A model generated the notes under the pieces. That model did not search any database and was not told where the DNA came from. It was given only the letters and a program-made list of their open reading frames with translations. Source: Nematostella vectensis (Eukaryota > Cnidaria > Anthozoa > Actiniaria > Edwardsiidae). Taken from it: a DNA stretch of 64,000 nucleotides. The stretch covers positions 14,082,566 through 14,146,565 of the forward strand of contig NC_064035.1 in NCBI RefSeq assembly GCF_932526225.1, written 5' to 3'. The position numbers were made by a program, and so were the translations under genes. Shown here one piece after another: positions 26,401 through 41,400 of this stretch. Positions within the stretch are counted from its first letter, which is position 1. Every line of letters starts with the position of its first letter.

Positions 26401-29400
26401 TAATGCCAGACAAACTATAGAATTTCGATTATTAATTTAATATATGTAAACTATTTAGTGAGCTAAGATACCTTCCATTCACATTCGAAACATTTCTTGC
26501 TACAGAAGAGGGGAAAACAGAAGCAACGCTAACACCAGGGGGTCAACTCAAAAGCACAGTATCTTCACTAGCCACATCTACACCTGGCACCTCTGCTGCA
26601 CCAGAATCAACTGCTGCACCAGAGACAACTGTTACAGCTGAGACGACTACTGCACCAGAGACCACTTTTGCACCAGAAACCACTGTTGCACCGGGGACCA
26701 CAGTAGCAGCGGAGACCACTGTGGCACAAGAGAGCACGGTAGCATCTGAGACTACTGTAGCCCCAGAGACAACATACGAACCTGAGACCACTGCGGCACC
26801 TGGCACCACTTTAGCACCTGAGACTACTGTTGCACCAGAGACAACATACGAACCTGAGACCACTGCTTTACCAGAGTCCACTGTAGCACCAGAGACCACT
26901 ATGGCACCAGAGACCACTGTGGAACCAGAGACCACTTTATCACCAGAGACTACTGTAGCACCTGAGACCACTGTGGCACTTGGAACCACTGTAACACCTG
27001 AGACTACTGTTGCACCAGAGACAACAGAAGAACCTGAGACCACTGTTGTTCCAGAGACCACTGCTGTACCAGAAACAACTATTACACAAGAGACCACTGT
27101 GGCACCTGAAACTACTGCTTTACCAGAGTCCACTGTTGCGTCAATGACCACTGTGCTGCCTGGGACAACTGTGGTACCTGAGACCACCGTGGTACCTGGG
27201 ACCACTCTGGCACCAGAGAGCACCGTAGCACCTGAGACTACTGTTGCACCAGAGACCACTGTGGAACCTGGGACCACTTTGACACCTGAGACTTCTGTTG
27301 CACCTGGCACAACTGTGGCACCAAAGAGCACCGTAGGACCTGAGACTAGTGTTGCACCAGAGACAACTGATGCACCTGAGACCACTGTTGTTCCAGAGAC
27401 CACTGTAGCACCTGAGACTACTATGGCACCAGAGACCACTGTTGCATATGAGACCACTGTAGCACCCGATAGCACTGCTGCACCTGAGACCACTGTGGCA
27501 CCTGGCACCACTGTGACACCACAGAGCACCGTAGCACCGGAGACTACTATTGCACCAGAGACAACAGATGAACCTGAGACCACTGTTGTTCCAGAGACCA
27601 CTGCTGTACCAGAAACAACTGTTTCACAAGAGACCACTGTGGCACCTGAAACTACTGCCTTACCAGAGTCCACTGTTGCACCAGAGACTACGGTTGTACC
27701 AGAGACCACTGCTGTACCAGAAACAACTGTTATGACCACTGTAGCACCTGATAGCACGGTTGCGCCTGTGACCACTTTTGCACCTGGCACTACTGTGACA
27801 CCAGAGAGCACCGTAGCACCTGAGACTACTGTTCTACCAGAGACAACTGATGCACCTGAGACTACTGTTCCACCAGAGACAACTGATGCACCTGAGACTA
27901 CTGTTGCTTCTGAGACTACTGCTGAACCTGATACCACTCAGGCACCTGAGACCACTGTAACACCTGAGACTACTAAGGCACCAGAGACCACTGTGGCATC
28001 TGAGACCACTGTAACACCTGAGACTACTGTTGCCCCAGAAACAACAGAAGAACCTGAGACCACTGTTGTTCCAGAGACCACTGCTGTACCAGAAACAACT
28101 ATTACCCAAGAGACCACAGTGGCACCTGAAACTACTTCTTTACCAGAGTCCACTGTTGCACCAGAGTCCACTGTTGCTTCAATGACCACTGTGCTGCCTG
28201 AGACAACTGTGGTACCTGAGACCACCGTGGTACCTGGGACCACTCTGGCACCAGAGACCACTGTAGCACCTGAGACTACTATGGCACCAGAGACCACTGT
28301 TGCATCTGAGACCACTGTAGCACCCGATAGCACTGCTGCACCTGAGACCACTGTGGCACCTGCCACCACTGTGACACCAGAGAGCACCGTAGCACCGGAG
28401 ACTACTATTGCACCAGAGACAACAGATGAACCAGAGACCACTGCTGTACCAGAAACAACTGTTATGACCACTGTAGCACCTGATAGCACGGTTGCGCCTG
28501 TGACCACTTTTGCACCTGGCACTACTGTGGCACCTGAGAGTACCGTAGCACCTGAGACTACTGTTCCACCAGAGACAACTGATGCACCTGAGACTACTGT
28601 TGCCCCAGAAACAACAGAAGAACCTGAGACCACTGTTGTTCCAGAGACCACTGCTGTACCAGAAACAACTATTACCCAAGAGACCACAGTGGCACCTGAA
28701 ACTACTGCTTTACCAGAGTCCACTGTTGCACCAGAGTCCACTGTTGCTTCAATGACCACTGTGTTGCCTGAGACAACTGTGGTACCTGAGACCACCGTGG
28801 TACCTGGGACCACTCCGACACCAGAGAGCACCGTAGCACCTGAGACTACTGTTGCACCAGAGACCACTGTTATTCCAGAGACCACTGTCGCTCCTGAGAC
28901 CACTGATGAACCTGATACCACTCTGGCACTAGAGACCACACTAGCTCCTGAGACTACTATGGCAACAGAAACCACTGTGGCATCTGAGACCACTGTAACA
29001 CCCGGTAGCACTGCTGCACCTGAGACCACTGTGGCACCTGGCACCACTGTGGCACTAGAGAGTACCGTAGCACCGGAGACTTCTATTGCACCAGAGACAA
29101 CAGATGAACCTGAGACCACTGTTGATCCAGAGACCACTGCTGTACCAGAAACAACTGTTTCACAAGAGACCACTATGGCACCTGAAACCACGGCCTTACC
29201 AGAGTCTACTGTTGCACCAGGGACTACTGTTGTACCAGAGACAACTGCTGTACCAGAAACAACTGTTGTGACCACTGTAGCACCTGATAGCACGGTTGCG
29301 CCTGAGACCACTTTTGCACCTGGCACCACTGTGGCACCTGAGAGTACCGTAGCACCTGGGACTACTGTTCCACCAGAGACAACTGAAACACCTGAGACCA

Positions 29401-32400
29401 CTGTTGTTTCGGAGACCACTGTTACACCTGAGACTACTGTTGCTCCTGAGACTACTGCTGAACCTGATACCACTCTGACACCTGATACCACTGTAGCACC
29501 TGAGACTCCTATGGCACCAGAGACCACTGTGGCACCAGAGACCACTGTAACACCTGAGACCACTGCTGTACCAGAAGCAACTGTTACCCAAGAGACCACT
29601 GTGGCACCTGAAACTACTGCTTTACCAGAGTCCACTGTTGCACCAATGACCACTGTGCTGCCTGAGACAACTTTGGTACCTGAGACCACCGTGGTACCTG
29701 GGACCACTCTGGCACCAGAGAGCACCGTAGCACCTGAGACCACTGTGGCACCAGAAACCACCATAGCACCTGAGAGTACTGTTGCACCTAAGACGACTAC
29801 TCAACCAGAGACTACTGCTGCACGAGAGACCATTGCTGTACCAGAAACAACTGTTGCGTCTGAGACCACTGCTGCATCGGACACCACGGTTGCACCTGAG
29901 ACTACTGTTGTACCAGAGATCACTGTTGCACCAGAGACCACTGCTGCTGCAGATACCACTATGGCACCTGAGACCACTGCTATATCAGAGACCACATTTG
30001 CACCAGAGACTACTGTTGCGCCAGAGTCAACTGTACCATCGGGAACAACAGCTGCGTTAAAGACTACGCTTGGTCCATTAACAGGTATGAATGTTTTTGT
30101 CGTCATTTCTTGTGATGTTTTGATATTGGAATATCTTAATACACCAACCAGTATATGAAAGTAAAACCACCAAACCAGAGCAGTTTGATTTACACCATAA
30201 GCTGGGTGATATATCAAGCTACTTAATACATGTCTTTATGTAGTACATTTTTTCCTCAAGTGGACCGAGCACACTGAGAGATCGCTATCGATGAAGACAT
30301 TCATTGTACCCTTAGTGCTTAATGTGTATCAAATAGGTGAACAAATAAGCTTAACCATAATTGTTCGAATAAGCGCCTCCCCCGAATAAGCGAATCACCT
30401 AAAAATGTTGCAGTTTGTAAAATCCGATGATGAAGGGGACTGTAGATGAGAAGGGAAGTAATGGAAACATACAGTACTACCCGCCACAACATTATCATTG
30501 AAAGCTTGTTTCGTTATGGTTCTGAGGGGATTTGTTTTCTCTGCACGTTGAAAAAAAGCCATTTTTATATAGAGATAAAGCAGGTTTTGAAATAAGCCCA
30601 CTCCCCAGATGAACGTTTTGTCTGGGACATGAAAAAATGAATAATCGCCGCGTCGCGTATTCGATGAATTAAGGTAGTTACGGTTGTTTGTTTTTATGTT
30701 CCTTAAAATAGGACTTTTAAAAAGACCACGACCGTTAAATTGCCATTTAATTGTCACCCATATACTGCTGCAGGTTACGACACACAAAGATACATCCTTA
30801 TTACCAATAGGTGTATACAAAATTGGAGATTCGGTTTACTTAAATAACCTGCGACCAAAACTACTAACTTGACCCCGTCAATAAAGGGCTTATACTGCCA
30901 TTAAGCAGAGCATCGTGGCCCCATATGTAGCCCCAGCTCACACTCCATTGTATCCTACATCTAATCTTTGCTTTCATACATTGGTTGGTGTGATAAGAGT
31001 TTTTGATATATATTTTTTGCTTCGAATTTGATAGAGTATACAGTACTTGGCAGGTCATCTTACTACAGCTTTCATTATTCTGCGAAATCTTGACAATAAT
31101 AAAGAACTGATATCTAGCCTATCGCTATTTATTTGGTAAACGTTTGATTAAGGGCCTAGAAAATAGCACGAAAAACACTTTAATACGAAAATTCGAATGA
31201 TAGCTGCCAGGCGGCAAATGAGCAGATGGAAATAGTTGTTGAGAGTTCTTAGAATTATGGAAATTGTATTCAGAAATGGAAACTAGTCTGCATGAGGGTT
31301 GCATGTGGGATCAATCGATCGTAACATGTTTATTATGAAATTTAGCATGCTGATAACATTTTTAATGAACATCTGTATGAAATAGCATGAAAAGTAACAC
31401 GATCTGTATTGATCCATGGCTCATCGAACTTGACCATGTGACCAAATGCTTGGAGGTTTTTTTTTAATTGCATCACGGCTCTTCAATTCCTATATCAACG
31501 TACTATCTTTAAGGTTTAAACTTCAACTGATTATATCTTGCATGAATGTTAAAGGGGCAATTGTTGTGTTGTTTTACTGCTCGATTCTATTAGAATGCTA
31601 CCATTGCAACAGTGTTTGACAGGCAGAGCATTTTATCATATAGGGTACACCCAACGGCGTTAAGTGACTCTGCCAAATTTTCAACTCTATTTCCGAATTT
31701 TGTATAATTGCGTAGCTACATCAAATAAAGTCTCAACAGTCAAACTGATTATACGTTTCGGTGACTTATTTTAAGATGAATTCTTTAGGGCAGACAATGA
31801 CCACATAATGTTCTAATACCAGCGTCTGATTTAGCTTTAATATAGTTGATTTAGCTTCCATATCATCGGTTACTAAAACATTAAAAAGAAGAAGTTTATA
31901 CACTTCATTAATAGAAAGCATGGATGATAACCGCATGGAAACTTAATATTATATTAAAATATTATATTATTAGCATTTCAATAAAAAAAACTGTACTGTA
32001 CTCTAATCGCATGCGAGAAAATGTCTCACGTAACATCTTCTGGTCTGACAAGAAACAAATTCCTTTCAAGATAAAAGAAAAGAAACAACACTCAGCCCTG
32101 GTGGACAAATAGTCTTACCAACATCTGCGATGAAAGCCACAGCAGAAGCACCGGAAACAACTATGGCGCAAGAGTCATCTCTAGCACCAGCAACAACCAT
32201 GGCGCCTGAGACCACTGTTAAACCAGAAACAACTGAGGCACCAGGGACCACTGTAGCACCAGAAACAACCATGGTGATAGACTCCACTGTAGCACCAGAA
32301 ACAACCATTGCACCAGAGTCCACTGTAGCACCAGAAACAACCATGGCGCCAGAGACCACGGTTTCACCAGAAACAACTGAGGCCCCAGGGACCACTGTAG

Positions 32401-35400
32401 CACCAGAAACGACCATGGCGCCAGAGTCCACTGAAGCACCAGAAACAACCATGGCACCAGAGACCACTGTAGCAGCAGAAACCACCATGGCGCCAGAGAC
32501 CACTTTAGCATCAGAAACAACTACGACACCAGACACCACTGTTGCACCAGAAACCACCATGGCGCCGGAGACCACTGTTGCACCAGAATCAACCATGGCG
32601 CCAGAGACCACTGTTGCACCAGAAACAACTATGGCGCCAGAGACAACTGTTGCACCAGAAACAACCATGGCGGCAGAGACCACGGTTTCATCAGAAACAA
32701 CTGAGGCATCAGGGACCACTGTAGCACCAGAAACGACCATGGCGCCAGAGTCCACTGAAGCACCAGAAACAACCATGGCACCAGAGACCACTGTAGCAGC
32801 AGAAACCACCATGGCGCCAGAGACCACTTTAGCATCAGAAACAACTACGACACCAGACACCACTGTTGCACCAGAAACAACCATGGCGCCGGAGACCACT
32901 GTAGCAGCAGAAACCACCATGGCGCCGGAGACCACTGTTGCACCAGAATCAACCATGGCGCCAGAGACCACTGTTGCACCAGAAACAACTATGGCGCCAG
33001 AGACAACTGTTGCACCAGAAACAACCATGGCGGCAGAGACCACGGTTTCACCAGAAACAACTGAGGCATCAGGGACCACTGTAGCATCAGAAACAACTAC
33101 GACACCAGAGACCACTGTTGCACCAGAAACAACCATGGCACCGGAGACCACTGTAGCATTAGAAACAACCATGGCGCCAGAGACCACTGTTGCACCAGAA
33201 ACAACTATTGCGCCAGAGTCCACAGAAGCACCAGAAACAACTATGGCACCAGAGTCCACAGAAGCACCAGAAACAACCATTGTGCCAGAGACCACTGTAG
33301 CACCAGAAACAACAAAGGCGCCAGAGACCACTGTAGCATCAAAAACAACTAAGACACCAGAGACCACTTTTGCACCAGAAACAACCATGGCGCCAGAGGC
33401 CACTGTAGCAGAAGAAACAACAATGGCGCCAGTGACCACTGTAGCACCAGAAACAACTAAGGCACCAGAGTCTACAGAAGCACCAGAAACAACCATGGTG
33501 CCAGAGACAACTGTTGCACCAGAAACAACCGTGACGCCAGAGGCCACTGTTCCACCAGAAACAACTATGGCGCCAGAGTCCACTGAAGCACCAGAAACAA
33601 CTATGGCGCCAGAGTCCACTGAAGCACCAGAAACAACAATGGCGCCAATGACCACTGTAGCATCAGAAACAACTAAGACGCCAGATACACCTGTTGCACC
33701 AGAAACAAACATGGTGGCAGAGAGCACTTTAGCACCAGAAACAACCATGACGCCGGAGATCACTGTAGCACCAAAAACAACCATGGCGCCAGAGACCACT
33801 GTTTCACCAGAAACAACTGAAGCACCAGGGACCACTGTAGCACCAGAAACAACCATGGCGCCAGAGACAACTATTCCACAAGAAACAACTATTGCGCCAG
33901 AGTCCACTGAAGCACCAGAAACAACAATGGCGCCAGAGACCACGGTAGCACCAGAAACAACCATGGTGCCAGAGACCACTGTAGCACCAGAAACAACAAT
34001 GGCGCCAGAGACCACTGTAGCACCAGAAACAACAATGGCGCCAGAGACCACTGTAGCAGCAGAAACAACAATGGCGCGAGTGACCATTGTAGCATCAGAG
34101 ACAACTAAGACACCAGAGACCACTGTTGCACCAGAAACAACAATGGTGCCAGAGACCACTGTTGCACTAGAAACAACCATGGCGCCAGAGACCACTGTTT
34201 CACCAGAAACAACTGAAGCACCAGGGACCACTGTAGCACCAGAAACAACCATGGCACCAGAGACAACTATTCCACAAGAAACAACTATTGCGCCAGAGTC
34301 CACTGAAGCACCAGAAACAACCATGTTGCCAGAGACCACGGTAGCACCAGAAACAACCATGGCGCCAGAGTCCACTGTAGCATCAGAAACAACTAAGACA
34401 CCAGAGACCACTGTTGCACCAGAAACAACCATGGTGCCAGAGACCACTGTAGCACCAGAAACAACAATGGCGCCAGAGACCACTGTAGCAGCAGAAACAA
34501 CAATGGCGCGAGTGACCATTGTAGCATCAGAGACAACTAAGACACCAGAGACCACTGTTGCACCAGAAACAACAATGGTGCCAGAGACCACTGTTGCACT
34601 AGAAACAACCATAGCGCCAGAGACCACTGTTCCACAAGAAACAACTATTCCGTCAGAGTCCACTGAAGCACCAGAAACAACTAAGGCAACAGAGTCCACA
34701 GAAACACCAGAAACAACCATTGTGCCAGAGACCACTGTAGCACCAGAAACAACCATGGCGCCAGAGGCCACTGTTCCACCAGAAACAACTAAGACGCCAG
34801 ATACCACTGTTGCACCAGAAACAACCATGGTGCCAGAGAGCACTTTAGCACCAGAAACAACCATGGCGCCGGAGACCACTGTAGCACCAGAGACAACCAT
34901 GGCGCCGGAGACCACTGTAGCAGCAGAAACAACAATGGCGCCAGAAACGACTGTTGCATCAGAAACAACCATAGCGCGAATAAAGGAAACCACACTTAGT
35001 CCTGGTGGACAAATAGTTTTACCAACATCTGCGATGGAAACCACAGCTGAAGCACCAGACACAACTATGGCCCCAGTGTCTACTGTAGCACCAGAAACAA
35101 CTATGGCGCCAGAGACCACTGCTGCACCAGTGTCCACTGTAGCACTAGTAACTACTAAGGCACCAGAAACTACTAAGGCACCAGAGACCACTGTTGCACC
35201 AGAATCAACCATGGCGCCAGAGACCACTGTTGCACCAGAAACAACTATGGCGCCAGAGACCACTATTCCACAAGAAACCACCATGGCGCCAGAGACCACT
35301 GTAGCATCAGAAACAACTAAGGCACGAGAGTCCACAGAAGCACCAGAAACAACCATGGTGCCAGAGACCACTGTAGCACCAGAAACAACCATGGCGCCAG

Positions 35401-38400
35401 AGGCCACTGTTCCACCAGAAACAACTATGGCGCCAGAGAGCACTTTAGCACCAGAAACAACCATGGCGCCGGAGAACACTGTAGCACCAGAAACAACAAT
35501 GGCGCCAGAGACCACTGTAGCAGCAGAAACAACCATGGTGCCAGAGACCACTGTAGCACCAGAAACAACCATGGCGCCAGAGGCCACTGTTCCACCAGAA
35601 ACAACTATGGCGCCAGAGAGCACTTTAGCACCAGAAACAACCATGGCGCCGGAGACCACTGTAGCACCAGAAACAACAATGGCGCCAGAGACCACTGTAG
35701 CAGCAGAAACAACAATGGCGCCAGTGACAACTGTAGCATCAGAGACAACCATGGAGCCAAAGACCACTGTAGCACCAGAAACAACTGAAGCACCAGGGAC
35801 CACTGTAGCACCAGAAACAACCATGGCGCCAGAGACCACTGTTCCACAAGAAACAACTATTGCGCTAGAGTCCACAGAAGCACCAGAAACAACCATGGTG
35901 CCAGAGACCACTGTAGCACCAGAAACAACCATGGCGCCAGAGACCACTGTAGCACCAGAAACAACCATGGCGCCAGAGACCACTGTAGCGTCAGAAACAA
36001 CTGAAGCACCAGGGACCACTGTTACACCAGAAACAACCATGGCGCCGGAGACCACTGTAGCACCAGAAACAACTGAAGCACCAGGGACCACTGTAGCACC
36101 AGAAACAACCATGGTCCCAGAGACCACTGTTCCACAAGAAACAACTATTGCGCCAGAGTCCACTGAAGCACCAGAAACAACTATTCCGCCAGAGTCCACT
36201 GAAGCACCAGAAACAACTATTCCGCCAGAGTCCACTGAAGCACCAGAAACAACTATTCCGCCAGAGTCCACTGAAGCACCAGAAACAACTATTCCGCCAG
36301 AGTCCACTGAAGCACCAGAAACAACTAAGGCGCCAGAGTCCACTGAAGCACCAGAAACAACTATTCCGCCAGAGTCCACTGAAGCACCAGAAACAACCAT
36401 GGTGCCAGAGACCACTGTAGCACCAGAAACAACTATGGCGCCAGAGTCCACTTTAGCAGCAGAAACAACAATGGCGCCAGTGACCACTGTAGCATCAGAA
36501 ACAACTAAGACGCCAGATACCACTGTTGCACCAGAAACAACCATGGTGCCAGAGGGCACTTTAGCACCAGAAACAACCATGGCGCCGGAGACTACTGTAG
36601 CACCAGAAACAACCATGGCGCCGGAGACCACTGTAGCACCAGAAACAACCATGGCGCCAGAGACCACTGTAGCAGCAGAAACAACAATGGCGCCAGAAAC
36701 GACTGTTGCATCAGAAACAACCATAGCGCGAGTTAAGGAAACCACACTTAGTCCTGGTGGACAAATAGTTTTACCAACATCTGCGATGGAAACCACAGCT
36801 GAAGCACCAGACACAACTATGGCCCCAGTGTCTACTGTAGCCTTAGAAACTACTAAGGCACCAGAGACCACTGTTGCACCAGAATCAACCATGGCACCAG
36901 AGACGACTGTTGCACCAGAAACAACCATGGCGCCAGAGACCACTGTTTCACCAGAAACAACCATGGCGCCAGGGACCACTGTAGCATCAGAAACAACTGA
37001 AGCACCAGGGACCACTGTAGCACCAGAAACAACCATGGCGCCAGAGACCACTGTAGAACCAGAAACAACCATGGCGCTGGAGACCACTGTAGCAGCAGAA
37101 ACAACCATGGCGCCGGAGACCACTGTTTCACCAGAAACAACTGAAGCACCAGGGACCACTGTAGCACCAGAAACAACCATGGCGCCAGAGACCACTGTTG
37201 CACCAGAAACAACCATGGCCCCAGAGACCACTGTTCCACAAGAAACAACTATTGCGCCAGAGTCCACTGAAGCACCAGAAACAACGAGGGCGCCAGAGTC
37301 CACTGAAGCACCAGAAACAACGGCGCCGGAGACCACTATAGCACCAGAAACAACAATAGCGCCAGAGACCACTGTTGCACAAGAAACAACAATGGTGCTA
37401 GAGGGCACTTTAGCACCAGAATCAACCATGGCGCCAGAGGCCACTGCAGCATCAGAAACAACAATGGCGCCGGAGACCACTGTTGCACCAGAAACAACTA
37501 TGGCGCCAGAGAGCACTTTAGCACCAGAAACAACCATGGCGCCGGAGACCACTGTAGCACCAGAAACAACAATGGCGCCAGAGACCACTGTAGCAGCAGA
37601 AACAACCATGGCGCCAGAGACCACTGTAGCACCAGAAACAACCATGGCGCCAGAGACCACTGTTGCAGCAGAAACAACCTTCAGTTCAAAAGTGCCGACC
37701 ACACGTGAGTATATTGTTGAAGGTCGTTTTCCGTTAGTCACGCTCTTTTAAAAATAAAACGAAGTATTTTTTTAATTTCGCCGCCATTTATGCTAACATT
37801 ACAATTCAAGGGAGTAACTAAGAAATGTTCATAAAAATATCGTCAATAAAGTTATCTGACTTAAATAGTCGAGGCTTATTTTGAGGTTTTCAGGCAAATT
37901 AGCCGCTTTTTCATTTGTAAACAATAACAATGTGATGTTTGTCTCTGGTTCAACGTAACATGAATATGTTTCATTCTTTATTTTAACGTATTTTTTAAAC
38001 AAATGCTTAAGTTTAAAATTAAATAAATCATCTGATGACAAGTGGAAGAGCCTGTCGGGCGTATAGTTTATTTATCCTTCTTATTTCGGTAACATTTATT
38101 GCTGAACCCACATAAGACGTGTATACTTACCAAAAAGCAAACTCGAATACCAGTGATTGGTTAGTTTGTCAACCACGTGAGATATAGCTCTTTAATTTTC
38201 GATGAAAGGGTGATTCAACGCCACGAACACTACAGCACATTCTATTACGGCAGGAGAGGCGTAAACCATGATTAAAGCTAAGAGAGTGTCTATTGGGTCT
38301 CGCTTAGTGCATTCGTAACGTCATTCTATTTCTATTCTAGACGAGTTGAATTACGAGTTTCTTTTGGGTTTAACTAAGTGCGATCGTAAAATCATTCTAT

Positions 38401-41400
38401 TTCTATCCAAAACGAGTTAAAAGACGAGTGTCTTTTGGGTCTAAGTGCGATCGTAACAGCATTCTATTTTCTATCCCAGACGAGCTAAAAGACGAGTGTC
38501 TTTTGGGTCTCGCAAAATGCGATCGTAACGCCCACTGTATAGACACGCCGGAGAGTTATCGCTGCGAGTGTAATAATGGATACGAGGGCGACGGCGTCAT
38601 CTGCACAGGTAACACAGACAATTGACAAAACACCTCGTTTATAAGTGTGTATACTGATAACGTAGACGCGGGATCATATAACTATCTTCAGTGACCTAAT
38701 GCTCGTGGTAGCCCAGGTTCGCTGTGTCATGAGAGATCTAGGGTATTGGCATGAAGAGGAGCTTGGGTAAAACGGCTAATTGTCTACTTTTTTATAGTGT
38801 TCAACACTGAAATGAGAGAAAACAAACTCGCGAGCATTTTTGAGAACGCCTCATACATGGCTATTGTCAAAATGCGTAAAGCGTCCTCATACAAAGCAAA
38901 TGAGATCATACAGTATACAGCAATGTCAATTTGCGCTACAGTTAACACCCGTGTATAAGAGCCTAAAATTTTCAAGATCAGGCTAAATAGATTTTTATAA
39001 ATCGGGGTAGGTTCTCAATTGGCTCCTATTTCTTCATATACACCAAACAGTAACAGTCGCTAGTTAGAATGCTTCAAATGAGAACCTTTTTTCCCTATCA
39101 GGCTGATAAGATTCTTGTAAAAAGTGTGCTTGAATGCCAATATTTAGTTTGTAGGTTCTTAATCTCTAGATCCTTACACGCGGGTGTTTACTGTATGCAA
39201 TAACCAAACATTTATTGATCAGCGGCGTAGCCCGGATTTTTAACAATAGGTGGCCCAAAAGGGATTTTCAAGACATTTTTTTTCTATATTTTAGATAATG
39301 TCCCATACATTTACTGTATTTTTTACGGCCCCCCTAGACTACCCCCTGGCGACGCCCCTCTTCATTGTTAATGTAACGTTTGTGTCATAAGATATCAACG
39401 AGTGTCAGCGAAAGAAGAGTGTGGACTACAGGTGTAATGAGAATGCGCTGTGTACCAACACTGAGGGATCGTACACGTGTGAGTGCTTGCCTGGGTTTGT
39501 AGGAGACGGCGAATACTGTGAAGGTTAGCACATGCCCTGGAACTGTCCCCCAACCCCCTCCACTCTCCCCTTTAGAAAGTGTAAAATTATTGAAAAAGCG
39601 CCTGCTCCACGAGCCTCCTCCCTGCGACTAAATAAGTAGGATAATCTAATGCAGGATTTGTTATCTCATTTCCAACATTGAATCTGTGGCACGGGCAGTC
39701 TGGAGTATTATTAAAAGGGGGCACCTAATTGTCTTTTAGTAAATAATATTTTGGAACACGGTTTGGGTGGTGCAGATTCAGGAAAGTCCAGGAAGTTGAT
39801 GGTACAGTTGGGTTAAAGTTGACTAAATGCTGCCCGTCTTTTTTTCAGAATCAGGTATAAAGGGATATGTCAACATTACACGTAAGTACAACTACCATAC
39901 GTATATGTAAGGCAAGTCCGAAACCCACAAAAGAACTGAAGAGTAGCGCGATAGCTCAGTGGTACTTTTTTCGTTCCCCAAGTCAGTGGAATCAGTGTGG
40001 GTGTGTGTTTTTTCAGGGATGTAGAAACCTGGCCCTCTAAACTAAGGACTGGAGCCCCCCCCCCCCCCCCCCTTCTTAGTACCATTTTACCGACTTATAG
40101 TCATGATACTGACCTTTCACAGTTTACATTTAGCAATGGCTCTACACCTTACAATTTTTTTATTCGTAGATATCAACAATGATGTGGCAATTGGCTGTGG
40201 CAAGAAGGAGATGATGATCATTGTGCGCCGTGAATTTTTCCTGGGGATGAGCAAGGACGATGTCAATCTAAACGAGCCCTCTTGCAAACCCCAAGAAAAT
40301 GGGACACATTACATATTCAAGACTTCTCTCACAGGCTGTGGCACTGGGATGACCAAAACTAAAGGTGATACAGATAGAACTTGTGCAGCGAAAATCTGCA
40401 TTAGCTGCGACAATCAACACTGGCCAGAGCCATGTATTGCTCTACTTTTGTGGTTTGTTTCTCACCTTCCCTCCGAGAGCGTTCTGATCTCAGGTTTTCT
40501 TATCCATCCACAAACACCAACATATTCGATCCGATGCGCCCCCTTAATTAAGAATCCACCTGCATGTAGGCTGATAAACTTTCGAAAAATTTGAATTTTA
40601 TCTTACTAATATTATGACCCTAACCATTTTTTTCAGATGCATTTGTCTACAAGAATGTAATCCGAGAGCGACCCCCATCTGCTAGTGACCTTATCACCAG
40701 GTTACACGACATTGAAGTCCCATTCCGCTGCTTCTACACTCGTCAAGGAGCCACTTCTGCCATAGCGTTGCGCCCTAGCAGGAAAGTGATCCGCACCAAC
40801 GCCAGTGACTCTGGCGACTTCCTTCTTCATATGCGTGTTTATAAGAACTACGACTACGTTGACCATTACAAGGAAAAGGAGTTCCCCATCGGCGTGCAAG
40901 TGAATAAGAGAGTGTACTTTGAGATGAGGATTGACTCGCAGGATAACAGGCTGACTGTACGGGCCGACAGATGTCACGCTACTCCAGATACGAACCCCAA
41001 CAACAGGATACAGTACGATCTCATCCGCGACAGGTACGAAATGTTTGTGTAAACAAGTGAAGTGAAGAGATAATTATTTTGTTTAAATGTAGGTGAAGAA
41101 AATGTATGAATAAATCGAATTGTATTATTGAGGCTAGGAGCGGTAATGGTAGGTGAGGTGTGGCGCAAGTGCGTACCCAGGATTGGCTGAGGGGGGGGAG
41201 GGTGCGCAGTCGTGGGTATCGTATAGAATAAGGATTTTACGGTCCTTTAGTAGGAATTAACCTCTTTTTGGTGGCCAAGTCGCGACCTATGTACGCTATT
41301 GTGGGTAGGTTGAGGTAGGTTAAGATTCAGTATCTGTAAGGTATATATTGGTAAGATAAACGAAACTAAAGACGAGGTGAAGTAAAGTGCGACAAGGAGA

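Noticed and set aside
32066-37741. 1,891-codon ORF on the minus strand
   Set aside because: Antisense shadow of mucin exon D for the same reason. Smaller antisense and shifted-frame ORFs in exons A and C are rejected likewise.
39950-40010. tRNA-like box A (tagctcagtggt) in an intron
   Set aside because: No matching box B with T-loop or acceptor stem could be found; at best a tRNA-derived SINE scrap.
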